DNA of 51,803 nt from the NCBI GenBank assembly GCA_938007995.1, contig CALLLW010000078.1, forward strand, positions 1-51,803. Direction: 5' to 3'. Each line of letters begins with the position of its first letter. Position 1 is the first letter of the stretch. Of this stretch, positions 11,612-21,524 are shown piece after piece. Position numbers and translations under genes: made by a program. The notes under the pieces were generated by a model. The model was not told the DNA's origin and ran no database searches. It saw only the letters and a list, made by a program, of their open reading frames with translations. The DNA comes from an uncultured Granulosicoccaceae bacterium. Its GTDB lineage: Bacteria; Pseudomonadota; Gammaproteobacteria; Granulosicoccales; Granulosicoccaceae.

Positions 11612-13371
11612 CAGGAAGAGGAAGCAACAGAACCATGAAGATGAGAATAGTAACCGTTCTTTTGAATCAGCTCAGCGTGATTACCGGTTTCAATTATCTT
11701 TCCATTGTCTATGGCAATAATTCGGTCTGCGTTTTCAATTGTGCTCAGGCGATGCGCGATGACGATGGTGGTGCGATTTTTCATTAGCTCGGTAAGGCCT
11801 TGTTGTACTTTTCTTTCAGACTCGGTATCAAGTGCGGAAGTTGCCTCATCAAGAATCAGTAAAGGCGAGTCTTTTAAAATGGCTCTCGCGATAGCGATTC
11901 TCTGCCTCTGCCCGCCAGACAATAAAACACCGTTTTCACCAAGCATGGTTTGATAGCCATTTGTCAGTTTTTCAATAAAACCATCTGCATGTGCCAGTTC
12001 GCAGGCTTTTTTCACTGCAGCATGATCAGCGCCGTTCATTTGCCCGTAGGCGATGTTGGCATGCGCCGTATCATTAAAAAGAATCACTTCCTGACCTACA
12101 TACGAGATATGTTTTCGTAAACTGGCAAGTGTGTAGTCACGGATATCTATGCCGTTGACTCGAATAACACCTCGATCAATGTTGTAAAGGCGTGGCAACA
12201 GGTTCGCGATGGTCGACTTGCCGCTGCCCGAGCCACCAACCAGAGCAACGACCTCTCCTGCTGCCACGGTGAACGAAAGATTTTTCAACACGCTTTTATC
12301 GTCTGCATACGAAAAGCTGACATTTTCAAATCTGACCTCTATCTCTTTCGTATCAAGAACTGTTGTACCTTCATCCTGCTCGGAATCTGCATCCAGTACA
12401 GAAAACACACTTTCCCCTGCCGCAATACCTGCTTGTATTTTGGCGTTGATATTAGTTATCGATTTGAGTGGCGCAAACAGCATCATCATGGCGGTGATAA
12501 ATGACATAAACACGCCAACCGATACCTCACCCACGATCAGACCGGAAGAACTGAGATAGACAATGATTGCCAGTGCAACAGCAACCAGAAACTGCACCAG
12601 TGGTGAGCTTGCTGCACCGGTAATAATCTCTTTAAGTGTGAGCTTTCGATTGCGTTCGTTAACTTCATCAAAGCGGTTGCGTTCATAATCATGCCCGCCA
12701 AATATTTTCACCAGACGCTGACCTTCAACCGCTTCTTCAAGTACCGAGGCAACGTCACCCATTGACTCCTGGATACCACGGTTAAGCCGTCGGAACCTTT
12801 TACTGGCAAAGTGAATAATCAATGCCACAGTTGGCCCGAGAATTAAAAAACCTAGCGACAACTTCCAGCTGTGATACACCATTAAACAAAGCAGTCCGAC
12901 AATCGTCAGTGAATCTCTGACCAGTACCGTTAAACAATCAGCCGCAACCACCGCGATATTGCGCACGTTGAATGTCACACGGGATATCATTTCACCGGAA
13001 GAAGTGCTGTCGAACTGCCTGGTTGGCATAGCAAGATATTTATTAAACACTTGCTGACGTATCTCTTTCACTACCTGCCAACCTACCGTAGACATCAGAT
13101 AAGTAGATGCAAATGTTGCCAGACCTCGCGCCAGGAAGACAATCAAGATCATCACCGGCACCCAGGTGATCGCTGACTGATCTCGCTCGACAAAACTGCC
13201 ATCAAGCATCGGCTTCATCAGCGCTGCAAAGCCGGTGCTGGATGCCGCATAAACCAGCATGGCGACAACAGCCAGCACCAGCTTGCCTCGATACGGACCA
13301 ACATAGGTCAGCAGTCTCCGATAGATAGCAAAGCCGCTCGGGGTCGCAGGATTTATTTCAGGGTCAGTCAA
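11611..13371 (-). CDS. msbA: Lipid A export ABC transporter MsbA
   Basis: A 586-residue half-transporter with an N-terminal six-helix membrane domain (about residues 25-320) and a C-terminal ATPase. The ATPase shows Walker A GGSGSGKST, the signature LSGGQRQRIAIARAIL, Walker B LLILDEATSALD and an H-loop in VIAHRLSTI. It flips lipid A core across the inner membrane. The start is read as TTG at 13371, which gives the usual N-terminal length, but the ribosome binding site is weak. It is the first gene of the msbA-lpxK-kdsB-nudF series. The 206 bases upstream, to comEC, must hold the promoter, though no clear -35/-10 pair was found. Confidence 0.95.
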   Translation of the reverse strand: MTDPEINPATPSGFAIYRRLLTYVGPYRGKLVLAVVAMLVYAASSTGFAALMKPMLDGSFVERDQSAITWVPVMILIVFLARGLATFASTYLMSTVGWQVVKEIRQQVFNKYLAMPTRQFDSTSSGEMISRVTFNVRNIAVVAADCLTVLVRDSLTIVGLLCLMVYHSWKLSLGFLILGPTVALIIHFASKRFRRLNRGIQESMGDVASVLEEAVEGQRLVKIFGGHDYERNRFDEVNERNRKLTLKEIITGAASSPLVQFLVAVALAIIVYLSSSGLIVGEVSVGVFMSFITAMMMLFAPLKSITNINAKIQAGIAAGESVFSVLDADSEQDEGTTVLDTKEIEVRFENVSFSYADDKSVLKNLSFTVAAGEVVALVGGSGSGKSTIANLLPRLYNIDRGVIRVNGIDIRDYTLASLRKHISYVGQEVILFNDTAHANIAYGQMNGADHAAVKKACELAHADGFIEKLTNGYQTMLGENGVLLSGGQRQRIAIARAILKDSPLLILDEATSALDTESERKVQQGLTELMKNRTTIVIAHRLSTIENADRIIAIDNGKIIETGNHAELIQKNGYYSHLHGSVASSS

Positions 13372-13577
13372 TCGGGACAGTCCAGTCTTTTGGCAATCTT
13401 ATTAGCGTGGTCAGGATTTCCGCCGGAGCAAGCCTCACCGACGTCCTTTATCCGGGTATTCATGCAGGTCAGTAACACGCTACATTTTACCATATTAGAT
13501 TATCTGCACCGCCAGATGCCCTTGCTTATTGCCGCACTGAAATAGCCACGCGGTGTCATGTCAATGTAGCGGCAGAA

Positions 13578-15905
13578 TTATTGCCGGTGCCACCAGCGCC
13601 GGGCAAGATTCCGATATCCGGATATCTGAACACCAGCGTCAGTGACAGTAAACTCCAACGCTCCAGTGCTTGCGGTTGTATATTGTTTTGCATTAATCAC
13701 CTGGTAACGCTCAACCACTTCAGTGCGTGGGAAATCAAATCTGTTTTTATAGCCGGCACTGTGTACAACGTAATCAGGCTTCAGCACATGCAACAGTGCA
13801 TTGGTGGATGAGCTCGCACTGCCATGATGCGGTGACATCAGAATACTGACTTTGCGCAGCGCTTGATTCGCCAGTAGCTGGCGCTCAGCCGGTGATTCAA
13901 TATCACCAGGCAGCAGTGTTGCCGTGTCATCTGCCGAACTAACTAAAAGCACGCATGATCTGTTGTTTTCAGAGCCGGTTGAATTGCGCGACGGATGCAG
14001 CACCTCAAAACTCACACCGTCCCAGTTCCAGCTATCCCCTGCAACACACTGACGATAGGGGTGTTCCGGTCTTTGTGGCAAAGGACTGGATAACATCAGC
14101 TCTTCTACTGTCAGTGCATCAAGCAGTTCATCAGCACCACCGCTGTGATCGCGATCCGCATGAGATACCACCAGCTTGTGCAAGTGTGTCACTGACACTG
14201 AACGAAGATAAGGAATGATCACTGCATCTGCCGCATTAAATGTTTGACTGAATTGATCGCCGGTATCGTAGACCAGCACATGCCGGGCGGTTTTCACAAC
14301 CACCGAGGTTCCCTGCCCTACATCCAGAAATACAACACGGTACTCCCCATGTTGCAATTCAGAAGAATTCAACGGCTGCAGCAATGGCAGAATCAGTAAA
14401 AATGCAATCGACCGGATGCTGCGCGACAAAGGCAACAACACCATACAGGATGCAACCACCACCATCAGCAGAGCGATACCCTGGTAACCGCTGATTTTAA
14501 TCAACGCAAATGGCAGATCAGCCAGAATCTCCAGTAGCGAAAACGACTGCCTCAATAGCAAATCTGCAATAGACAGTACCAGCGATGCCACAGAAACATT
14601 GATAAGAGTCAGCAGTGCCGCGATGAAAACCAACGGTGTCACCAACATGCCGATCACCGGCGTGATGATCAGGTTCGCTATCGGCGATACCAGTGATGCC
14701 TGACCAAAGAACAGGATCGTCAGCGGGTATAAGCCAATCGTAATCAGCAGATGACCGCGCAGCACACGCAACAGCAATCCGGCTTTGCTTTGATTGCGGG
14801 AATGAGAAAATACAATATAAAGCACTGCAACTGCCGCAAATGACATCCAGAATCCGGGAGACAGCACATGCAATGGAGAAGCAATACAAACCACAATCAA
14901 CGCCAGTGCAAGACCATGCGTTCTGTTTTGATGCCTGCGCAGCAGCAACAAAAACACCAGCACCGAAAACATAATCAATGCACGCACAGTCGGCACGCTA
15001 AACCCTGCCATCGCAGCGTAACCGAACGCCGCAATTAAACCGGCTACCATGGCACATGCACTGCGCGTACTGTGGCGAGCCAACCACGTATAAGACCACA
15101 GACCGCGCACCAGAAACGCAAAAAATCCCGCTACCAGACTGATATGCAATCCTGATATCGCCAGTAAATGATTGGTACCAGTACTGATAAAACTGTTCCA
15201 GCGCTCAGCGCTGATGCCACTGCGATCACCGACCGCAAGCGCGAGTATGACGCCACTCGATTCCAACGACGCACTGGCGTTTAATAGCTTGCGCTGCAGT
15301 GCATTGCGCAGTGCCGATAAACCACTGCGATCCTCAGCAACGACACTACTGCTAACATCAAACGACTTATTGCGCACATAACCGGTGGCGACTATCCCGT
15401 TTTGAGCAAACCATTTTTCAATATCAAATCCACCGGGGTTCATGAATCCGGAAGGTGCTTTTAGCTTCACCACAAGTTGTACCGTACTACCGGCGTGCAG
15501 TTCAGGTATGTTGTTGCCGTACCAGCTCAGCCTGATAAGACCGCTCTTGTTTTGAGCTTCTGTGCTATCCAACGTTTTGATTGATTCGAGCTCTGCTAAA
15601 AATCGCAGCCGTCGTTCATCGCGAAAGGGCAAGTCAACTATTTTTGCAACAATCTGAACCTCAACACCCAGCAGTTCAGGTGGCAGTCGTTGAGACAGAT
15701 AGTAGGAGCCAACCAGACTTGCGTAGATAAAACCACTGATGAACAGAATGAGCAGCGGACAGTGAGCACCCGGACGGACACACGCAAGGAAGATTAGAAG
15801 AGCGAGAACGGCACCTGCGAACAGCAGCATCACCGTGGAGGGTAATACCGGGAGTACAGAGACACAGCAGAGCGAGAGTAGCAGGCACAGCGATTTTACT
15901 AACAC
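13578..15905 (-). CDS. comEC: DNA internalisation / competence protein ComEC (Rec2)
   Basis: A 775-residue polytopic membrane protein that forms the channel for single-stranded DNA uptake. N-terminal hydrophobic helices lead into a soluble DUF4131-type domain (about residues 60-190). The competence membrane domain follows, with the landmark GTNHLLAISGLHISLVAG near residue 245. The C-terminal metallo-beta-lactamase-like domain begins at VVFLDVGQGTSVVV and has YDTGDQF and SHADRDHSGG, the metal-ligand motif. Start GTG at 15905. ComEC next to lpxK/msbA/kdsB is a frequent gammaproteobacterial arrangement, often with exbBD, which are absent here. Confidence 0.93.
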   Translation of the reverse strand: MLVKSLCLLLSLCCVSVLPVLPSTVMLLFAGAVLALLIFLACVRPGAHCPLLILFISGFIYASLVGSYYLSQRLPPELLGVEVQIVAKIVDLPFRDERRLRFLAELESIKTLDSTEAQNKSGLIRLSWYGNNIPELHAGSTVQLVVKLKAPSGFMNPGGFDIEKWFAQNGIVATGYVRNKSFDVSSSVVAEDRSGLSALRNALQRKLLNASASLESSGVILALAVGDRSGISAERWNSFISTGTNHLLAISGLHISLVAGFFAFLVRGLWSYTWLARHSTRSACAMVAGLIAAFGYAAMAGFSVPTVRALIMFSVLVFLLLLRRHQNRTHGLALALIVVCIASPLHVLSPGFWMSFAAVAVLYIVFSHSRNQSKAGLLLRVLRGHLLITIGLYPLTILFFGQASLVSPIANLIITPVIGMLVTPLVFIAALLTLINVSVASLVLSIADLLLRQSFSLLEILADLPFALIKISGYQGIALLMVVVASCMVLLPLSRSIRSIAFLLILPLLQPLNSSELQHGEYRVVFLDVGQGTSVVVKTARHVLVYDTGDQFSQTFNAADAVIIPYLRSVSVTHLHKLVVSHADRDHSGGADELLDALTVEELMLSSPLPQRPEHPYRQCVAGDSWNWDGVSFEVLHPSRNSTGSENNRSCVLLVSSADDTATLLPGDIESPAERQLLANQALRKVSILMSPHHGSASSSTNALLHVLKPDYVVHSAGYKNRFDFPRTEVVERYQVINAKQYTTASTGALEFTVTDAGVQISGYRNLARRWWHRQ

Positions 15906-16017
15906 AACAGACTTCGTTTACAACTTTACTAACATCCTACCACGGGATTTGCTGTGATGACGATAGATGAAAGCGCACCAGATTTAGCGATGCAGCATTA
16001 GCTATTCAACCCGGGAG

Positions 16018-16051
16018 ATGCAATTTGGGCAATGCAACTTTGGGCGATGCA
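16018..16051. repeat. Short degenerate tandem repeat after lolD
   Basis: Three copies of ATGCA followed by a T-rich patch and gggc recur at 16018, 16032 and 16047, a period of 14-15 bases. They lie immediately beyond and into the last codons of lolD on the opposite strand. No function is evident. Confidence 0.35.
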
Positions 16052-16054
16052 GTT

Positions 16055-16753
16055 TCAGCGATCCAGTATTTCCGGATGCAGCTGACCACCACTTAAACGG
16101 TATACTTTGCTCATGCGGGCTGCGAGTCTTGTATCGTGAGTCACAATCAAAAATGCAGTGCCAAGCTCACGGTTAAGTTCCAGCATCAGATCATAGACAT
16201 GAGCAGCAGTTTCTTCATCGAGGTTACCCGTGGGTTCATCGGCCACCACCAGTTTTGGCCGATTGATCAGCGCTCTGGCAATGGCTGCGCGTTGTCGCTC
16301 TCCGCCTGACAATTCAGCAGGCTTGTGTGTTAACCGATCACCCAACCCGACTTTTCGCAACAGTTCTTCAGCAGCTTTTCGCGCTTTTGAAGTGGAGCTG
16401 CGTGCAATTAACAACGGCATGGCAACATTCTCAACCGCCGAGAATTCCGCCAGTAAATGATGAAACTGATAAACAAACCCAAGCTTCTTTGCCCGTAAAA
16501 AACCACGCGCAGCGTCAGATAAGCTGTACAACACCTCGCCATCAAGGGACACTTCGCCCTGATCGGGCGTGTCGAGTCCGGCTATCACGTGCAGTAAAGT
16601 ACTTTTACCACAACCAGATGAACCGATAATGGCGACCTGCTCAGCCACGTCGATTCGCAATTCAAGATCACGCAGCACTGACAATTGCTCTGCGTTCTGC
16701 TTGTATATTTTTTCTACGCCGGTGGCGTGTAATACCGGAACGTCAGTAGTCAT
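16055..16753 (-). CDS. lolD: Lipoprotein-releasing ABC transporter ATPase LolD
   Basis: A 232-residue ABC ATPase with Walker A IGSSGCGKST, Q-loop in FVYQFHHLLAEF, signature LSGGERQRAAIARAL, Walker B LVVADEPTGNLDEE and H-loop VTHD. It powers extraction of outer-membrane lipoproteins from the inner membrane for transfer to LolA. The Q-loop segment FxYQFHHLLxEF is typical of LolD. It lies 54 bases downstream of the permease gene on the same strand. Confidence 0.95.
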   Translation of the reverse strand: MTTDVPVLHATGVEKIYKQNAEQLSVLRDLELRIDVAEQVAIIGSSGCGKSTLLHVIAGLDTPDQGEVSLDGEVLYSLSDAARGFLRAKKLGFVYQFHHLLAEFSAVENVAMPLLIARSSTSKARKAAEELLRKVGLGDRLTHKPAELSGGERQRAAIARALINRPKLVVADEPTGNLDEETAAHVYDLMLELNRELGTAFLIVTHDTRLAARMSKVYRLSGGQLHPEILDR

Positions 16754-16807
16754 GAATGCAATTCCGAATTACGTTTGTTCAGTACCACAGGGCAATACCG
16801 TATGACC

Positions 16808-18055
16808 CTACTCATAAGCCAGCGCCTCCGCAGGCTCGGTTCGCGCTGCGCGCAAGGCCGGATAAATTGTTGCGAGCAAGGTCAACACAACGGCGAGTGT
16901 GGCGACTTTCCACACATCTGCATAGTCGAGCTCTGAAGGCAGCACACTGATGTAATAAACACTGGGGTCGAGAAACCGGGTTTTGAAAAGCCGCTCGATT
17001 GCCGGCACCAGTGTCTCGACATTACTGGCAAGTGCAACGCCACCGGCAACACCCAGCGCAGTGCCGATAAAACCGATCAAAGCGCCTTGTATAAGAAAAA
17101 CAAACATGATTGATTTAGGTGATGCTCCCATGGTGCGCATGATGGCAATCGCTGACTGTTTGTCAGTCACCACCATCACCAGAGTGCTGACAATATTAAA
17201 TGCAGCCACTGCAACGATCAGTGCCAGTATCACGAACATCACGGTTTTTTCGGTTCGCACCGCACGGAAAAAATTGGCGTGTCTCTGCGTCCAGTCACTG
17301 ACCCAGTAGTCTTCACCAATTTGAACAGCCAGATCACGGGCCACTGCTCTGGCTGCGAACATGTCTTCTAACTGCACGCGTACACCGGTGTAGCCATTGT
17401 TCATTCGCAGCAGAGTGGACGCGTCATCAGCATGCATTAAGGCAAAGTTGCGATCGTACTCAAACATGCCGATTTCAAATATGCCACGCACAGTAAAGCG
17501 TTTCATGCGAGGCAGCACGCCCACCGGGGTGACGCTGGCCTCGGGGGTGATAACGGTGATTTTGTCGCCGACAAACGCTCCCAGATAATCTGCCAGCGCA
17601 CTGCCGAGCACGATGTCAAACGAGCCACTTTCTAAATCAACCAGCTCGCCAGCGACCATTTTCTGATCAATATCAGAAACGTTCGGTTCCTGATCGGGCA
17701 ACACTCCTCGTACGACAATACCGGTGACCTGCTTGCCATTGACCACCATCACCTGCCCTTCAACATACGGAGCGGCTCCGGTGACTTCTTCGTGTTCAAC
17801 GGCGGCTACCGCCAGCTGCTGCCATTCGACCATCGGTTGATCGAACAGCGTGATGGTTGCGTGCGATGCGGCGCCAAGTATTCTTTCGCGCAGCTCTTTC
17901 TCAAAACCGTTCATCACTGCCATGACCGTGATCAGCGCAGTCACACCCAACGCTATTCCGAGAATTGAGAGCAGGGAAATAAAAGAAATGAAGTGATTTC
18001 GACGTTTGGCGCGGGTGTAGCGAAGCCCGACAAATAATTCAAAGGGTTGCAGCAT
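16808..18055 (-). CDS. lolC: Lipoprotein-releasing ABC transporter permease LolC/LolE
   Basis: A 415-residue MacB/FtsX-type permease. The N-terminus FELFVGLRYTRAKRRNHFISFISLLS leads into transmembrane helix 1. A periplasmic domain covers about residues 45-265, and three more helices lie at about 270-300, 320-350 and 380-405. The ending carries the ATIYPALRAARTEPAEALAYE coupling segment typical of LolC/E. Only one permease gene accompanies lolD here, so either the second subunit is elsewhere or a single LolF-like protein forms a homodimer. The ATG was chosen because it gives the standard N-terminus. The 280 bases upstream are a divergent spacer with no gene. Confidence 0.92.
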   Translation of the reverse strand: MLQPFELFVGLRYTRAKRRNHFISFISLLSILGIALGVTALITVMAVMNGFEKELRERILGAASHATITLFDQPMVEWQQLAVAAVEHEEVTGAAPYVEGQVMVVNGKQVTGIVVRGVLPDQEPNVSDIDQKMVAGELVDLESGSFDIVLGSALADYLGAFVGDKITVITPEASVTPVGVLPRMKRFTVRGIFEIGMFEYDRNFALMHADDASTLLRMNNGYTGVRVQLEDMFAARAVARDLAVQIGEDYWVSDWTQRHANFFRAVRTEKTVMFVILALIVAVAAFNIVSTLVMVVTDKQSAIAIMRTMGASPKSIMFVFLIQGALIGFIGTALGVAGGVALASNVETLVPAIERLFKTRFLDPSVYYISVLPSELDYADVWKVATLAVVLTLLATIYPALRAARTEPAEALAYE

Positions 18056-18335
18056 AGTATGGAGAGGTCTTGCGGAACGGATATCCGGCTGTGAGGAAGG
18101 GCTTGGCTACAGATAAATCCTGACGTAGTGCAACATAACATAGCACAGACACCCGTAAAATCTGTCAGCATTACCGGTCAGTTGGCTGCGGTTGTCAGCT
18201 ATAGCGCGATTCAACCAGGCTGTTTGCCCATATCACACGCCAATGACCGGCGGTTCAATCGCCAGCAGACAAATTCAGTGGCGCTAAATTTCAGGCTGCT
18301 GATACAGTTGCAACTGACATCAAGGATAAATTCAG

Positions 18336-19070
18336 ATGAAACTATTGGTCTTGCAGCACATTGCTTGTGAACACCCGGGTCAGTTGCGCGAGTATCTGCG
18401 AAGAGATGCCATTGACTGGCACGCGACTCAGCTCGACGAAGGCGAGTCGATCCCTGATTTAAGCAGTTATGACGCGATGTGGGTCATGGGCGGACCGATG
18501 GATGTCTGGGATACAGACAAACATCCATGGCTGGAAGACGAAAAAGCCGCCATACGCGAGTGGGTGCTCAACCTGCAACGGCCCTATCTGGGTCTCTGCC
18601 TCGGACATCAACTGTTGGCTGATGCGCTGGGAGGTAAATGTGACTGGCTTGAGCCGCCGGAGATCGGTGTGCTGGATATTGAACTGACCACAGCCGGCAT
18701 TGAGGATCCGATATTTCGTGGCATGCCGAAAAAACAGAGTGCCCTGCAATGGCACTCGGTTCAGGTTACCGAGCCACCGCAAAACTGCACCGTGCTGGCC
18801 ACGTCTCCGGCGTGCGCTAATCAGGCGATGCGGGTCGGCGACAATGCCTGGTCTATGCAGTATCACGTTGAAGTAGAACCCGACACGGTTGCTAACTGGG
18901 CGGCTATTCCGGCATACAGAGAAGCCTTGATCAATACACTCGGAGAGCAGGCATTGCCAGATCTACTCAGCAGTGCCGCCGAACAACTCGACTCGTTCGC
19001 GTCTAACTCCGAGCTGCTGTATCGGAACTTCAAAGCCTTTGTAACTGGCTCAACATCTTTAACTGAATAA
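18336..19070 (+). CDS. Class I glutamine amidotransferase-like protein
   Basis: A 244-residue stand-alone glutamine amidotransferase domain, similar to the GMP-synthase-like GATase1 group. The nucleophile elbow GLCLGHQLLADALGG gives Cys88, and SMQYHVEVE near residue 175 carries the catalytic histidine and glutamate. An AAGGA ribosome binding site precedes the ATG. In this group the ammonia or glutamyl acceptor is usually unknown; some members hydrolyse gamma-glutamyl compounds. Twenty bases separate it from the FAD oxidoreductase, suggesting co-transcription. Confidence 0.85.
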   Translation: MKLLVLQHIACEHPGQLREYLRRDAIDWHATQLDEGESIPDLSSYDAMWVMGGPMDVWDTDKHPWLEDEKAAIREWVLNLQRPYLGLCLGHQLLADALGGKCDWLEPPEIGVLDIELTTAGIEDPIFRGMPKKQSALQWHSVQVTEPPQNCTVLATSPACANQAMRVGDNAWSMQYHVEVEPDTVANWAAIPAYREALINTLGEQALPDLLSSAAEQLDSFASNSELLYRNFKAFVTGSTSLTE

Positions 19071-19090
19071 TTTTCGGGTACCAGCTAAAT

Positions 19091-20200
19091 ATGCCGGCAG
19101 ATGTAGAAACAGCCATTATTGGTGCAGGTGTTGTAGGACTTGCAAGCGGCGCTGCACTGGCTCGACAGGGCCATGAAGTGATGGCACTCGAACGTGACAG
19201 TCATATTGGTCAGGGTATTAGCTCGCGCAACTCTGAAGTGATCCATGCGGGCATCTACTACCCACCGGGATCGCTCAAAGCGCAGCTGTGTGTACGCGGT
19301 CGACACTTGCTATACGATTACTGTGAACAACGCAACATCCCACACCAGCGTATCGGTAAATTAATTGTTGCAACACATGATGATGAAATCGAAACGCTTG
19401 AGCTGCTGAAACTTAAAGCTCGACAGAATGGTGTAGAAAACCTGTGCAGCATGAGTACTACAGAAGCAACCAGCTTACAACCCGGTTTGCGCTGCGTTGC
19501 CGCACTTCACTCACCGGCCACTGGCATCGTCGACAGCCATGCATTGATGCTGAGCCTGCAGGCGGAAATAGAAGCGCATCATGGCAATGTGGTTTGTCAC
19601 ACAGAGGCCGTGTCTATTCAGCAGACTAACGATGTGTTTACCATAACGCTGTCGGGAGGTGACAGCTTCACTGCCAAAAACATCATTAACAGCTGCGGAT
19701 TAAACAGCATTGCACTGGCGGGCAGGACACCCGCGATAAAAAAAGAGTCTGTGCCGCAGGCGCTGTATGCAAAGGGTAACTATTTCAGACTGGAGGGTGC
19801 CGCACCGTTTTCTAAACTGATCTATCCGGCCCCTGTTAGCGGCGGACTGGGTATACATCTGACCATTGACCTCGCCGGACAGAAGCGCTTCGGGCCAGAT
19901 GTTGAGTGGCTGACTGAATCATCTGCCGACAATTTCGATTATCAGGTAGAACCGCAGCGAGCAGATTCTTTTTATGCCGCCATCCGCCGTTACTGGCCAG
20001 ACTTGCCAGACAACTCCCTGGTACCCGACTATGCCGGGGTAAGGCCAAAGATTACCTGGCCCAACAGCGAAAAACAGGACTTTGTAATCAGCACCGAAAA
20101 ACAACACGGACTATCCGGTCTTGTTAACCTGTTCGGTATTGAGTCACCCGGCCTGACTGCGTCACTGGCAATCGCCGAACAGATCACCAACACTCTCTAA
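19091..20200 (+). CDS. FAD-dependent oxidoreductase, L-2-hydroxyglutarate dehydrogenase (LhgO)-like
   Basis: A 369-residue DAO-family flavoprotein. The dinucleotide-binding motif AIIGAGVVGLASGAALA is at residues 8-24 and ends in an acidic residue, ERD, as for FAD. SSRNSEVIHAGIYYPPGSLKA near residue 45 is the segment shared by LhgO-type enzymes. The C-terminus has DYAGVRPKI and LFGIESPGLTASLAIAE, also typical. Oxidation of L-2-hydroxyglutarate to 2-oxoglutarate is the likely reaction, but related 2-hydroxy or amino acid substrates are possible. Confidence 0.8.
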   Translation: MPADVETAIIGAGVVGLASGAALARQGHEVMALERDSHIGQGISSRNSEVIHAGIYYPPGSLKAQLCVRGRHLLYDYCEQRNIPHQRIGKLIVATHDDEIETLELLKLKARQNGVENLCSMSTTEATSLQPGLRCVAALHSPATGIVDSHALMLSLQAEIEAHHGNVVCHTEAVSIQQTNDVFTITLSGGDSFTAKNIINSCGLNSIALAGRTPAIKKESVPQALYAKGNYFRLEGAAPFSKLIYPAPVSGGLGIHLTIDLAGQKRFGPDVEWLTESSADNFDYQVEPQRADSFYAAIRRYWPDLPDNSLVPDYAGVRPKITWPNSEKQDFVISTEKQHGLSGLVNLFGIESPGLTASLAIAEQITNTL

Positions 20201-20232
20201 CAGTTAACTACCGATCAGGCAGGAGAACCTTT

Positions 20233-21330
20233 GTGCCAATTCCGTTTTCGAACATTGTAAAAAATCTGCCTGCCAGTACCCCATTTGTTGGCCCGGAAAC
20301 ACTGCAAAGGCAATCGGGCAAGACGTTTCTGGCCAGAATTGGCGCGAACGAGAGCGCATTCGGGATCTCGCCACTCGCAATTGAGGCAATGCAACGCGCT
20401 ATTGCCGAAAGCAATTATTACGGTGATCCGGAATCCTACGAGCTGCGCGAGGCGCTGGCCGAAAAACACAGCGTCGACATCGATGAAATTTGCGTCGATG
20501 CAGGCATTGACTCTTTACTTGGACTGACTGTCAGAATGTTGCTGGAGCCGGGGCAGACCGTTGTCACGTCACACGGTGCTTATCCCACGCTTAACTATCA
20601 TGTCGCCGGCTTCGGCGCTGAACTGGTCACTGTACCTTATACAGATTGCCACGAAGATCCGGATACATTAATAGAAGCAACAGTCGCGCATAATGCCAGG
20701 CTGGTCTACCTGGCAAACCCGGATAACCCGATGGGTACCTGGCACAGTGCGGCGAAAATCAGCGAGATGATTGAACAACTGCCAACCGGTTGCGTGCTGG
20801 TACTCGACGAAGCTTATATTGAGTTTGCCGAACAACCGATAGCACCACCGATCGATACAAGCAATGCGCAGGTGATTCGCTACCGCACATTCTCAAAGGC
20901 CTACGGCATGGCAGGGCAACGTGTCGGCTATGTGATCGCGAATAAAGAACTAATCACAGGGTTTAATAAAATACGTAATCACTTCGGTATCAACCGCATT
21001 GCTCAGCAAGGTGCGCTGGCGTCGCTGCAAGATCAAAAGTTTATCGCTGATGTGCGTACCGCTGTGAGTCAGGCGCGCACCAAGGTAACCGCGTTTGTCA
21101 ACGGGCACCAACTCAACGCCTTGCCTTCGAGCACAAACTTTGTTGCAGTTGATCTTGGTTCAACGCAAAAGGCAAAAGCCATGATTGCAGAACTCAATAA
21201 ACGCCGGGTTTTTATGCGTATGCCGGGGGTTGAACCACTGAGTCGTTATATCCGGGTGGGCCTCGGCACACCAAAAGAGCATGAAGTTTTTACAACGGAG
21301 TTTGACGCTGCAATTAAGCTTTTGACATAA
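20233..21330 (+). CDS. Histidinol-phosphate aminotransferase-like PLP enzyme
   Basis: A 365-residue fold-type I aminotransferase of the HisC branch. ANESAFGISP near residue 37, YGDPESYELREALAEKH near residue 60, LANPDNPMGTW near residue 160 and VLDEAYIEFAE near residue 195 are family landmarks. The PLP lysine lies in RTFSKAYGMAGQRVGY near residue 220. Start GTG at 20233 with AGGAG 8 bases upstream. It is not in a histidine operon; it follows the amidotransferase and FAD oxidoreductase with only 32 bases between, so it may act on another amino acid or phosphonate-like substrate. Confidence 0.85.
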   Translation: MPIPFSNIVKNLPASTPFVGPETLQRQSGKTFLARIGANESAFGISPLAIEAMQRAIAESNYYGDPESYELREALAEKHSVDIDEICVDAGIDSLLGLTVRMLLEPGQTVVTSHGAYPTLNYHVAGFGAELVTVPYTDCHEDPDTLIEATVAHNARLVYLANPDNPMGTWHSAAKISEMIEQLPTGCVLVLDEAYIEFAEQPIAPPIDTSNAQVIRYRTFSKAYGMAGQRVGYVIANKELITGFNKIRNHFGINRIAQQGALASLQDQKFIADVRTAVSQARTKVTAFVNGHQLNALPSSTNFVAVDLGSTQKAKAMIAELNKRRVFMRMPGVEPLSRYIRVGLGTPKEHEVFTTEFDAAIKLLT

Positions 21331-21524
21331 CTACCAGCATCAATCAAAGCGGAAGATCAACAGAGAGTAATCGACTGAACTCATTGTGAAGCAACTCTGT
21401 CTACGGCATCGAATAAATCAGCTTGTCACAACACAATTACAGAAGAATCTATGTTAGTTTGAGCTACGAAACAGGCACTCGATTATTTCAACTTCACTGC
21501 CGCCACTACTTCTGGAATTATTCT

